This document shows positions 16,710 through 25,174 of a stretch of 64,000 nucleotides of DNA, piece after piece. Within the stretch, counting starts at the first letter, position 1; every line of letters begins with the position of its first letter. Source of the DNA: Venatoribacter pacificus (lineage in GTDB: Bacteria; Pseudomonadota; Gammaproteobacteria; Pseudomonadales; Oceanobacteraceae); NCBI RefSeq assembly GCF_025318105.1, contig NZ_JAOANI010000012.1, positions 1 to 64,000 on the forward strand, in the 5' to 3' direction. The position numbers were made by a program, and so were the translations under genes. The notes under the pieces are model-generated. The model did no database searches and had not been told where the DNA came from. It was given only the letters and a program-made list of their open reading frames with translations.

Positions 16710-17656
16710 AACGTGTCTCCTGAAGAAGCAGATTGCGCGTGAAGCATTGCCTGGATGGCAGGTACCAGTAACGGACTGATATCAATGCCGTTGGTGGCGT
16801 GGGGAATACAGTTGCAGGTGACAATACCGGCGATCGGGCCGGCACGCATTTCTTCATCGGCGGAAGGAACACCCGGCCCGCCTTCGGCAAAGACGGCATG
16901 TACACCAATACACAGGGGTTTATTTAATCCCTGAGCCACCAGCTCATCCGCCGTGCGTAACATCGTACGACCGGTGGAAATAATATCGTCCACCAGTACC
17001 GGCTGATGATCGGCATAGATCTGCACATCAGGAATATGAATAGCGACATCGCGATCACCACTGCGGGTTTTACGCAGCACCAGATAATCGCAACCGGCTA
17101 TCTGGGCGACATCTTTAGCCCACTGTTCGCTCTCTTCATCCGGGCCAATCACCAGCGGGTTACTTACTTGCTGTTTAAGGTAATGGCCAATAATGTCTGT
17201 GGCGTGCAGCGCCTGCGCCGGGATCGAATAAATCTCGCTCAGGCTGTGGTAACGGTGCAGATGCGGATCAATGGTAATTAAATAATCAAAACTCTGATTA
17301 ATCAGTTCAGCAAAGTATTTTGACGTTAAACACTCACCCGGCTGGAAACGGATATCCTGGCGCATGTAAGCAAGATAAGGTGCCACCAGACCGATACGGC
17401 GCGCACCGAATTCGCGCAGATGCCGCGCCATAAACCACAACGCCAGTGTTTTATCACTGGGTTGATGCAGATGGCACAGAACAATAACCTCATCGCCGTC
17501 GATGATTTTCGGTAAATTAAAATACAGTTCACCATCAGGAAAATGCCGGCTTTCCAGTGCCAGAATCTGAACATCGGTGCCTTCTGCGCTGAGTTTTAAC
17601 GCCAGCGTTGCTGCCAACTCGTCATGCCCGTCAAGGCAGAGGAGATGTGTTGTCAT
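16706..17656 (-). CDS. Ribose-phosphate pyrophosphokinase, archaeal-like
   Basis: A 316-residue PRPP synthetase homologue. The family motifs are FPDGE (39-43), DPHLHRYHS (130-138), the flexible-loop KTR (196-198) and the PRPP-binding loop VLVDDIISTGRTM (220-232). DPHLHRY and the short loop resemble archaeal enzymes more than the housekeeping bacterial PrsA, which is expected elsewhere in the genome. The enzyme joins ribose 5-phosphate and ATP to give PRPP and AMP, and could also run toward ribose phosphate. It is the middle gene of a three-gene operon between AMP phosphorylase-type and phosphoketolase-type genes, so a salvage or catabolic role is more likely than general biosynthesis. Confidence 0.87.
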   Translation of the reverse strand: MTTHLLCLDGHDELAATLALKLSAEGTDVQILALESRHFPDGELYFNLPKIIDGDEVIVLCHLHQPSDKTLALWFMARHLREFGARRIGLVAPYLAYMRQDIRFQPGECLTSKYFAELINQSFDYLITIDPHLHRYHSLSEIYSIPAQALHATDIIGHYLKQQVSNPLVIGPDEESEQWAKDVAQIAGCDYLVLRKTRSGDRDVAIHIPDVQIYADHQPVLVDDIISTGRTMLRTADELVAQGLNKPLCIGVHAVFAEGGPGVPSADEEMRAGPIAGIVTCNCIPHATNGIDISPLLVPAIQAMLHAQSASSGDTL

Positions 17657-17684
17657 AATATTTCTGCCTGTTAATTTATTATTG

Positions 17685-19202
17685 TTAAACCATTTGCTCT
17701 TCGATGCGGATCACATCGGTATGACCATCAAGAAAATCCAGCGCATAAGCCAGCTCACCCGGTGCTTCAGCATGCAGGGTAAATAAAGGAGCCCCGGCTT
17801 CAACTTCGTCGCCCAGCGTAACGTGCAACTCAATACCCGCGGCTTTGGCATTCGGTGCGCCGGCCAGTGATGCTAAGCGGGCAATAAAGCGATTATTAAA
17901 ATAGGCAACCACGCCACTGTGCTGCGCATGAATACAGTGAGTAAATTCAGCCACCGGTGGTTCCATAAAACCACCCTGAGCCAGGCAGATGGCTTTGAAT
18001 TTATCCATCGCACGACCATCCAGCAGCGTCCGCTGTGCTAACGCGTAACCCTGGCCAACGGCGGCTTTTTCGCCCATTTCTAACATGATGCCGGCCAGCT
18101 GCAGCGACTTCTCGCGCAGGTCTTGCGGCGCGTGGCCATCGTTACGTAATACCTGAAGAATATCGCGGGCTTCGAGTGCCGGGCCGATACCACGGCCGAT
18201 GGGCTGATTGCCATCCGTAATGATGGTGCGTACATCCAGCCCCAGCGCTGCGCCGGTTTTTTCCAGCAATTGCTTTAAGGTTTGTGCCATGGATTGCGAA
18301 CGCACCTTGGCGGTCGGGCCAACCGGAATATCAATCAGAACCTGTTTTGATCCCGCCGCCACCTTTTTGGAAATAACTGAGGCAACCAGCTGACCTTCGC
18401 TGTCAAGATCCAGAGCCCGCTCGACGCGAATGACGATATCGTCCGTCGGACTAAGGCTGACCGAGCCGCCCCATGCCAGACAACCGCCTTCCTGCTCAAC
18501 CACGTCACGCATGTGCTCAAAGGTCATGGTGACGGTGGTCATGCTTTCCATGGTGTCAGCAGTGCCGGCCGGAGAGGTAATGGCGCGACTGGAGGTTTTC
18601 GGCATCAGCAAACCGTTAGCGGCAACAATGGCAACCACAATGGGTGTGGTGCGATTGCCGGGCAGGCCACCCACGCAGTGCTTATCCAGCACTTTGTCCG
18701 ATGACCAGTCAAAACGCTGGCCGCTACTGACCATCGCGCGGGTAATGGCAATGGTTTCGTCCAGATCAAGACGATCACCAGCGCAGGCAGTTACAAATGC
18801 AGAAAGCTGAATATCGCTGTAATGACCGGCTTTAATATCTTCGATAATGGCCTTGGCCGATTCATCATTGAAGCGCTGACCATACAGCTTGCCACGCACG
18901 AAAGACATCGACTCCACCGGGCGGGCATGGTGAAAACGCGCCTGTTCGCCATCGGCCGGGCAACCCAGCCTGTGCCAGGCCGCTTCGGATAAACCGGCTT
19001 CTTCATGGGAGAGCAGCTCACTGCAGACCAGAACCAGTGTGGCGATAACGCTCTGATCAGCACAATGCACTTCTACCCGGCTATGCGCATAAAATCCCTC
19101 AGAGATTGCCACCTGACAATCCTGACGCATATAAACCACCGGCTCCTGATGCGTGTTAATTCCGAGCCGGCGCAGATGTAAGAAATCGAGCTGAGTATCC
19201 AT
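17685..19202 (-). CDS. AMP phosphorylase / thymidine phosphorylase family protein
   Basis: A 505-residue nucleoside or nucleotide phosphorylase. It has an extra N-terminal domain of about 90 residues, then the glycosyltransferase family 3 fold. The phosphate-binding motif DKHCVGGLPGNRTTP (173-187) and PKTSSRAITSPAGTADTME (201-219) match the long AMP phosphorylases of archaea rather than the roughly 440-residue bacterial DeoA. AMP phosphorylase converts AMP and phosphate to adenine and ribose 1,5-bisphosphate. It is the first gene of the operon, with AAGGTG as ribosome site, and is divergent from the MBL nuclease gene. Activity on AMP is inferred from family motifs; nucleoside specificity cannot be excluded. 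Confidence 0.85.
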   Translation of the reverse strand: MDTQLDFLHLRRLGINTHQEPVVYMRQDCQVAISEGFYAHSRVEVHCADQSVIATLVLVCSELLSHEEAGLSEAAWHRLGCPADGEQARFHHARPVESMSFVRGKLYGQRFNDESAKAIIEDIKAGHYSDIQLSAFVTACAGDRLDLDETIAITRAMVSSGQRFDWSSDKVLDKHCVGGLPGNRTTPIVVAIVAANGLLMPKTSSRAITSPAGTADTMESMTTVTMTFEHMRDVVEQEGGCLAWGGSVSLSPTDDIVIRVERALDLDSEGQLVASVISKKVAAGSKQVLIDIPVGPTAKVRSQSMAQTLKQLLEKTGAALGLDVRTIITDGNQPIGRGIGPALEARDILQVLRNDGHAPQDLREKSLQLAGIMLEMGEKAAVGQGYALAQRTLLDGRAMDKFKAICLAQGGFMEPPVAEFTHCIHAQHSGVVAYFNNRFIARLASLAGAPNAKAAGIELHVTLGDEVEAGAPLFTLHAEAPGELAYALDFLDGHTDVIRIEEQMV

Positions 19203-19428
19203 AAATACACCTTATTTTTCAGCATCTAGTGTAGGCCTGCACAATCATGGCGGCCTTGCGGTAAATCAACGATTGCTCTGACAGCGTTTCCCATGCTCCG
19301 TTGTATCTGCCAGAATGATTTTTCATTTCACTCATGGTCAAGGAAACGCTGAGAAATCCGTGGGTTAGAAACAGTCTTTGTAATAATGACCCCGGGAAGA
19401 TGGCTCAGTGTTCCACAAGGAATACCCT
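19203..19428. promoter_or_regulatory. Divergent promoter region of the nucleotide-salvage module
   Basis: About 225 bases between two divergent starts. On the minus strand TACACT (about 45 bases before the phosphorylase ATG) is a plausible -10. On the plus strand GTAATAATG lies about 50 bases before the MBL start. No strong -35 boxes or clear operator were found, so exact promoters are uncertain. Confidence 0.4.
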
Positions 19429-20799
19429 ATGCAGAGTCCGTTTCAGGTTCAGTTTATCGGTGCAACCGGCACCGTCACCGGTTCTAAATATCTGATTAAG
19501 TACGACCGCTATAAAATTCTGATCGACTGTGGTTTATTTCAGGGCATCAAAAACGTCCGTCGCCGCAACTGGAATGAACTGCCATTTCCTGCCGACCAGG
19601 TTGATGCTGTGCTGCTGACCCACGCACACATTGACCACTCCGGATTTTTACCGGCCTTAATGAAACGTGGTTTCCATGGCCCGGTTTATTCATCCGAAGC
19701 GACCCACGCATTATGCAAAGTATTATTACCGGATGCGGGGTTTCTGCAGGAAGAAGATGCGCGTTACGCCAATAAAAAGAAATTTTCGAAACATGATCCG
19801 GCTGAACCGCTTTACACCGAAGAAGATGCACGCAAAGTTCTGAAGCAATTTAAAGATGTTCCGCAGGGAGAAACCCTGACCCTTCCAGGTGGCATGACCG
19901 CGCAATTTATTCCTGCCGGACACATTCTGGGAGCAACGTCCATTCGCCTGGAATTTCAGGGTAAAAGCATTACGTTTACCGGTGATGTTGGTCGCAGCAA
20001 TGATGCCATTATGTATCCGCCACAACCTTTGCCAGCAACCGATTATCTGGTGGTCGAATCCACCTACGGTGACCGCCGTCATGAAGAAGTGGATGCCGAA
20101 GAAGCCATTGCCGATGTGATTAACCGCACCTATAAACGCGGCGGCATTGTGCTGATGCCAGCCTTTGCCGTAGGACGCGCGCAGCTGGTATTACATTATT
20201 TACAGCGCCTGCGTGACCAGCAGCGCATTCCCTCATTACCGGTGTATCTGAATAGTCCGATGGCCATTCGTGCAACCTCTATTTTCTTCAGTCACCATGA
20301 TCTGCACAAACTGACAGAAGATGACTGTCAGCGCATGGACGATATGACGATTTATGTGAAAACCACCGAAGAATCTATTGCTCTGGTGGAAAAGAAAACA
20401 CCGGCCATTATTATTTCCGCCAGCGGCATGGCCAGCGGCGGACGCGTATTGCATCACCTGAAGGCACTGATTTCCGATCCGCGCAACAGCATTTTATTCC
20501 TTGGGTATCAGGCCGGAGGAACCCGCGGCGACAGCCTGCTTAAAGGAGCTGACCATATCAAAATTCATGGACAGTATTGTCAGGTTCAGGCTGAAATCGC
20601 TAATCTTCAGGCCTTATCCAGCCATGGAGATTATGTGGAAATATCGGACTGGCTGAAGAAAATGCCCGGCAAGCCACGCAAAGTCTTTATTACCCACGGT
20701 GAAACCTGCGCCGCCGATGCTATGCGCCGGCATTTAAAAGACGAGTTTAGCTGGGATGTGGAAGTGCCTGAATATCTGGATATTGCCTTGCTGGATTAA
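19429..20799 (+). CDS. MBL-fold RNA-processing nuclease (beta-CASP type)
   Basis: A 456-residue metallo-beta-lactamase-fold protein with the metal motif THAHIDH at 64-70. The glycine-rich opening (FIGATGTVTGSKYLI), the beta-CASP insert and the C-terminal RNA-specificity segment (SSHGDYVEISDWL, KVFITHGE) are those of RNA nucleases related to CPSF-73/Ysh1. The start at 19429 has AAGGAA eight bases upstream; a GTG seven codons earlier is less likely. The gene is divergent from the phosphorylase operon, suggesting that RNA is the upstream source of nucleotides for the module. Substrate and endo/exo mode are not readable. Confidence 0.9.
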   Translation: MQSPFQVQFIGATGTVTGSKYLIKYDRYKILIDCGLFQGIKNVRRRNWNELPFPADQVDAVLLTHAHIDHSGFLPALMKRGFHGPVYSSEATHALCKVLLPDAGFLQEEDARYANKKKFSKHDPAEPLYTEEDARKVLKQFKDVPQGETLTLPGGMTAQFIPAGHILGATSIRLEFQGKSITFTGDVGRSNDAIMYPPQPLPATDYLVVESTYGDRRHEEVDAEEAIADVINRTYKRGGIVLMPAFAVGRAQLVLHYLQRLRDQQRIPSLPVYLNSPMAIRATSIFFSHHDLHKLTEDDCQRMDDMTIYVKTTEESIALVEKKTPAIIISASGMASGGRVLHHLKALISDPRNSILFLGYQAGGTRGDSLLKGADHIKIHGQYCQVQAEIANLQALSSHGDYVEISDWLKKMPGKPRKVFITHGETCAADAMRRHLKDEFSWDVEVPEYLDIALLD

Positions 20800-20806
20800 C
20801 CCCTGA

Positions 20807-20838
20807 TAAAGCAGCCGGGCAAGCCGGCTGCTTGTTTA
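20807..20838 (+). terminator. Rho-independent terminator
   Basis: GCAGCCGG-N5-CCGGCTGC (20811-20831) with a T-rich tail, 11 bases after the MBL nuclease stop. Confidence 0.8.
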
Positions 20839-20914
20839 GAACACTGTGTCTCTCCCATATCGCTGACACGCCTGTTACTATCGGCACTACACACATCGCC
20901 GCCGGTAAGCCTCC

Positions 20915-21757
20915 ATGCGTTATTCTGTATATAAAATCGATGCCTTTATCCGCCAATCTGTTAACGGTTTCAGTGGTAATCCTGCCGCTATTGTTCCGCT
21001 GCAGGAATGGTTAAGTGAAGATCAGATGCAGGCTATCGCGGCCGAAAACAACCTGTCTGAAACCGCCTTCTTCGTTAAAAACAGCGACGGTATTTACCAT
21101 ATCCGCTGGTTTACCCCAACCACTGAGGTAGACCTCTGCGGCCATGCCACATTAGCAGCGGCCTGGGTGATCCGTAACGAACTGCTGGATATGCGCGAAA
21201 TTATTCCGTTCTCGACTCAGGAAGCCGGCAACCTGATGGTGCGTGCACTGCGTAATAACGATGGCGGCAGTGGCTTATTGCAGCTGGACTTTCCAGCTCG
21301 CCCCGGTGAAATGCTTGATGACACGGCGCTGCAACAACAGCTGGAACAAGCCCTTGGCCAAAAAGTGGTCGCCATCTGTAATGCCCGCGATATGCTGGTC
21401 GAGCTGGAAAACGAGCAGGCTCTGCATGATTGCCAACCCAATCTGGCACTGCTCAGTGAGCTGGATACTTTCGCCGTCATGGTAACCGCCCGCAGTGACA
21501 GCGAAGGCTATGATTTTGTCAGCCGCTTTTTCGCTCCGCGCCAGGGCCTGGATGAAGACCCTGTTACCGGCTCGTCATTCTGCACACTGACACCTTACTG
21601 GAGCAAAAAACTGGGTAAAACCCAACTCAACGGCTGGCAGTGTTCTGCCCGTGGCGGCGATGCCATGCTGCAACTGGAACATGACCGGGTATTGATTGCC
21701 GGACGTTGCTTTGCCTATATGAAAGGTGAATTTGCCCTTCCCGAAGCCATGGCCTGA
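20915..21757 (+). CDS. PhzF-family isomerase
   Basis: A 280-residue PhzF/YddE-type protein. The family start is YKIDAFIRQSVNGFSGNPAAIV. The catalytic glutamate lies in NNLSETAFFV, and GHATLAAAWVI and DEDPVTGSSFC are the second-domain signatures. Members are diaminopimelate-epimerase-fold isomerases; apart from phenazine biosynthesis their substrates are mostly unknown. No phenazine gene is nearby. The gene is monocistronic between terminators. Confidence 0.9.
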   Translation: MRYSVYKIDAFIRQSVNGFSGNPAAIVPLQEWLSEDQMQAIAAENNLSETAFFVKNSDGIYHIRWFTPTTEVDLCGHATLAAAWVIRNELLDMREIIPFSTQEAGNLMVRALRNNDGGSGLLQLDFPARPGEMLDDTALQQQLEQALGQKVVAICNARDMLVELENEQALHDCQPNLALLSELDTFAVMVTARSDSEGYDFVSRFFAPRQGLDEDPVTGSSFCTLTPYWSKKLGKTQLNGWQCSARGGDAMLQLEHDRVLIAGRCFAYMKGEFALPEAMA

Positions 21758-21768
21758 TCACAGATTCT

Positions 21769-21798
21769 GCTCCGGCGCTTCTGGCCGGAGCACGGTTT
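21769..21798 (+). terminator. Probable terminator
   Basis: GCTCCGGC and GCCGGAGC form an 8-base stem with a loop of seven, followed by a short T-rich stretch, just after the PhzF stop. Confidence 0.6.
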
Positions 21799-21975
21799 TA
21801 TGACGGTAATTAAAGGCATAATTCCGGCATATTTTTGTCACTTCAAGCGCCGCATTTATTGTCCCGGATAAGTGACAGGATATTCCGGTCATCTGCCGCA
21901 GCCCGTCCCTGACGCAACGCCATTCTGCCGCTATAGTGAGCCTTACGTGCTTAATGTCAGTGAGATATACCCAGC

Positions 21976-22269
21976 ATGAACATTCCACCTTCAGTCGGCT
22001 TAACTGGCTATAACAGCGGCGCTGTCAGTCCGCAGAGGGTGTCTGCCCCGGCTTCTGCTGCGTCGTCTATACCGAGCGACCGGCGAAGCCTTGCTCCTAA
22101 CCCGCTGTCAGCTCCTGCTATAACCTCCGATTCATCCTCTGAATTCATTCCAGCCAACGTTTACAACGAAGATCGCAGTGCTGGCAATGAAGATCTCCGT
22201 CTCTATGGCAACTCGGCACAGGAAAGCGACGACGTAAGAAAAGGCCGCTTTGTTGATGTTCAGGTTTAA
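21976..22269 (+). CDS. Small hypothetical protein
   Basis: A 97-residue protein rich in Ser, Ala and Pro over its first 60 residues, with no hydrophobic core, signal peptide or known domain. The C-terminal end RKGRFVDVQV is the only ordered-looking part. It ends four bases before the convergent barrel gene. The ribosome site is weak, so the gene is supported mainly by length and position. Confidence 0.5.
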   Translation: MNIPPSVGLTGYNSGAVSPQRVSAPASAASSIPSDRRSLAPNPLSAPAITSDSSSEFIPANVYNEDRSAGNEDLRLYGNSAQESDDVRKGRFVDVQV

Positions 22270-22273
22270 AGGA

Positions 22274-23065
22274 TCAGAATGAGAACTGCCAAAGCAGCAT
22301 AAAACGCGAATTCACGACCCGACTGCGAGGCTGGATAAACTCCAGAGTCCCGGCATTTCCCTTATCGGATTCTGCCGCACGTTCTTTTGAATAACGCCAC
22401 GACAACAGAATATCTCCCACGCTTGTTGTAAACAGCGGCAGGCTCAAATCGGTATAAAAGCTGTGCCCGTCAGCCAGCTCCGCATTTCCCTTACGGCCAC
22501 CATAAGGGCGAAAATTAACCTCAATATTGCCATCCATGCGCCGTGTGTAGCCAAACTCAAACCTGATCAAATGCCCTGACAACTCTCCCTGCCAGGCTGT
22601 GGCTGCCTGCAAAATGCGCCAGCGATAATATTCATCCAGTTCACCGGTGATGCCGTTGGGGCGAATACCACGCTGCCAATCCGCTACGCCATAATTCAGC
22701 AGCAGAGACCAGGAGCCAGCTCCCGGTTGCCAGCGTATTCCTGAAAGAAGTGTTCTGAAATGTTCATCCGTGGTTGTATCAGAAGGCGTCCCCGACTGAC
22801 TCTGACCAGTATAAGCAACTGCACCGCTGGAGCGTTCGAATGTCAGTATCCAGTCAATATTGTTGTAAAGATCAGATGCTGCACCTAAATAAAGCGTATT
22901 CAACCAGCCATCTTCACGGTTAAATTTGCTGCCATCGCGCAGAAACTCTTTATACGACATATCGGTTTTTCCGATGCCCGCCTGAAGCTGCGTATCAGCA
23001 CTGACATGTGCAGCCAGCGCATATAAATTAAAAAATGCAGTCACGAACAACAAAAACTTTTTCAT
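22274..23065 (-). CDS. Predicted outer-membrane beta-barrel protein
   Basis: A 263-residue exported protein. A signal peptide covers about 1-24 (cut after AHVSA). The rest shows alternating amphipathic strands rich in Tyr, Trp and Arg and ends in the aromatic FMLLWQFSF, the C-terminal phenylalanine that marks outer-membrane barrels. It starts 20 bases after the ATP-grasp gene stop, so it is in one operon with it. Family and cargo are unknown; a function linked to the ATP-grasp product is inference. Confidence 0.75.
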   Translation of the reverse strand: MKKFLLFVTAFFNLYALAAHVSADTQLQAGIGKTDMSYKEFLRDGSKFNREDGWLNTLYLGAASDLYNNIDWILTFERSSGAVAYTGQSQSGTPSDTTTDEHFRTLLSGIRWQPGAGSWSLLLNYGVADWQRGIRPNGITGELDEYYRWRILQAATAWQGELSGHLIRFEFGYTRRMDGNIEVNFRPYGGRKGNAELADGHSFYTDLSLPLFTTSVGDILLSWRYSKERAAESDKGNAGTLEFIQPRSRVVNSRFMLLWQFSF

Positions 23066-23085
23066 TTTAAATCATGATTCCTGAA

Positions 23086-25026
23086 TCAGAGAGCCTGCAG
23101 CCCCTGGCAAGACTCAAGCAGATGAATAACCGCATCGGCCTCTAATGTATCCGTGCCGGACAACATGACGCCTGCCGCTGTATTTTGCAGATCCGCTGTT
23201 CCATTAACGGTCAGAATACAGCCATCACAGGCCGGCACGATCATATTCAGTAAATCCTGATGAAGTGCGAAACCGGAACAGTCTGCAACCAATATGTCAT
23301 AACGCTGAAAAGGCAATCCCTGCTCTAACACCGAAGCATCGGTTAAAGCGACCACCGCAGCACTGACGGAAGGATCCATAACCAGCAACTTACCGGCAGC
23401 AAATACATCTTTAGCCAGCGCTTCGGCTTTTGTGCCATTAATAGTTATTTCCTGCCCATCATAAACACCGCTGTCATAACCCGCTGCAGATAGCGCAGTG
23501 CCAATCTCACGTGAATATTCGACACAGCGCGCTCCTGCCACCAGGATTACCGGAATACGACCATTGCCTTTAAGCAGGTGCTGAAGAATTTCGCCGTACA
23601 AATGTCCGGCGGTATAGCTACCGATGGTCGGTTGCGCATTTACTTCACAAATCGCGGCGCCACTCTGACGCCAGGATTGGCGAATATCCGGAATTAATAA
23701 ATCAACACCCGCAAGATCAAGACGTAAGACATTGGCCGCCCGCTCAGCCAGGCGGCGGTTATCAGGATGAACCTGATCCGTTACAGCAACAGGAACTCCG
23801 CCCCGGGTGATGTTACTGATACGACGTAAGCTAACAAACTGAGCGGCAGGCAAAATCGACTCTGGCGTCAGGTTTTCTTGCGCCAGCAAGGTCAAAGCTT
23901 CTTCATCAAGATGCAATTGTTTAAGCGCTGAATAACGACTATCGTTGCGATCCGGCTCAAGATTAAGCTGCTCAATTAATTGTTTAACTGTGCTGACACC
24001 ATCACCCGTTACACCTCCGGGGACGCGCTCTACCGCCCAGATAACACGTCCATCCAAAACGGTAATGCGGTAATCTTTACCGTAAAAGTGTTTTTCAACC
24101 ATCACATTTTTGGATAAAGAAAATGCTATGCGACACGCACTATCGAGCTGTTCAGGCGTTCTCAGATCTGCGGCAACACCTTCACCGCGATCACGGTCGG
24201 TTGGTTTTACCACAACGGGATATCCTATTTTTTCTGCTGCGGCCAGAGCAGACGAAATATCCTGTACAACTTTATGCGCCTGAACAGGTAACCCATACAA
24301 GCGTAAAATTTCCGAAGCCACCGGTTTACTGCGCGCTTGCTGGCAACCAATACTCGGGGTTCTATCGGTGAATGAACTTTCCAATAGGCGGCTGAGAATC
24401 CCCTGACCATACAACGTTGCATTGCCAGGTAACCGCTGAAGCGGAATGCCAGCCTGGTAGGCCGCCTCCATAAAACCACGAACATTACCCGTAGCAGGCC
24501 TGAAACGCTGCAAAGCCTTGACGATAGAGTTCAGTTCAGCAGCCGGATGTCTGCTCAAATCCCCTTGCATAGCGACATTCAATATCTGCAGTACACACTG
24601 AAAAAGATTGGCGAGTAAAACAAATGTACCGCGATGCAGTGGTATAAAAAGCCTTACCTCACCTGAAGGTAATATTTGCCGTATGCCTGACTCACATAAG
24701 GGAAAGCCCAACGACTGTTGTAACTTACACATAATCTGCAACAGCAGATCAACACTACCCTCCCACCCGTCATGGCCCATTACCAATTCAGTAGCAATAT
24801 CCGCATGCTGATGAAACCAGGAAGAAATTTCATGCTGCTGACTTTGATTTAGCACGGCCATACGAATACTTACACGCATCGTCATATGACGACTGCCGAA
24901 GGCATAGCCCGTCATCAATGATACCGGCGAGGTGGTTTCCCAATAGGAAGTAATGTTCATAGCTTGCTCGCGGCCTTCCAGAAAATCGAAAACATGTAAA
25001 TCTCTGTGTTGATTAGCGCCGACCAT
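23086..25026 (-). CDS. ATP-grasp protein resembling the N-terminal half of cyanophycin synthetase
   Basis: A 646-residue protein. The ATP-grasp domain is at about 230-470 (SKPVASEILRLYGLPVQ, YPVVVKPTDRDRGEGV, VMVEKHFYGKDYRITVLDGRV, VPGGVTGDGVSTV, CEVNAQPTIG) and matches the amide-ligase half of cyanophycin synthetase. That enzyme normally also has a Mur-ligase domain of about 400 residues. Here only about 160 residues follow, containing a degenerate nucleotide-binding-like start (IPVILVAGARCVEYSREI) without a Walker-A loop. It therefore probably ligates an amino acid or peptide with ATP but does not make ordinary cyanophycin. The start is uncertain: ATG 25026 or ATG 24960, both with weak ribosome sites. 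Confidence 0.8.
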   Translation of the reverse strand: MVGANQHRDLHVFDFLEGREQAMNITSYWETTSPVSLMTGYAFGSRHMTMRVSIRMAVLNQSQQHEISSWFHQHADIATELVMGHDGWEGSVDLLLQIMCKLQQSLGFPLCESGIRQILPSGEVRLFIPLHRGTFVLLANLFQCVLQILNVAMQGDLSRHPAAELNSIVKALQRFRPATGNVRGFMEAAYQAGIPLQRLPGNATLYGQGILSRLLESSFTDRTPSIGCQQARSKPVASEILRLYGLPVQAHKVVQDISSALAAAEKIGYPVVVKPTDRDRGEGVAADLRTPEQLDSACRIAFSLSKNVMVEKHFYGKDYRITVLDGRVIWAVERVPGGVTGDGVSTVKQLIEQLNLEPDRNDSRYSALKQLHLDEEALTLLAQENLTPESILPAAQFVSLRRISNITRGGVPVAVTDQVHPDNRRLAERAANVLRLDLAGVDLLIPDIRQSWRQSGAAICEVNAQPTIGSYTAGHLYGEILQHLLKGNGRIPVILVAGARCVEYSREIGTALSAAGYDSGVYDGQEITINGTKAEALAKDVFAAGKLLVMDPSVSAAVVALTDASVLEQGLPFQRYDILVADCSGFALHQDLLNMIVPACDGCILTVNGTADLQNTAAGVMLSGTDTLEADAVIHLLESCQGLQAL

Positions 25027-25132
25027 CGATTTTATCGATCATAAACAGCAAGGGTTTAGTAGGACATCAATAAGTACCCCTATACGCACAGGGAATGGTA
25101 TTTACTGGACATTATTTATTACACCAACCAAT

Positions 25133-25160
25133 AAAAAAGCGCAGCCAGGCTGCGCTTTTT
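25133..25160. terminator. Bidirectional terminator
   Basis: AAAAAAGCGCAGCC / GGCTGCGCTTTTT hairpin immediately after the acidic lipoprotein stop (minus strand). Confidence 0.92.
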
Positions 25161-25174
25161 CCGATCACATAAAA

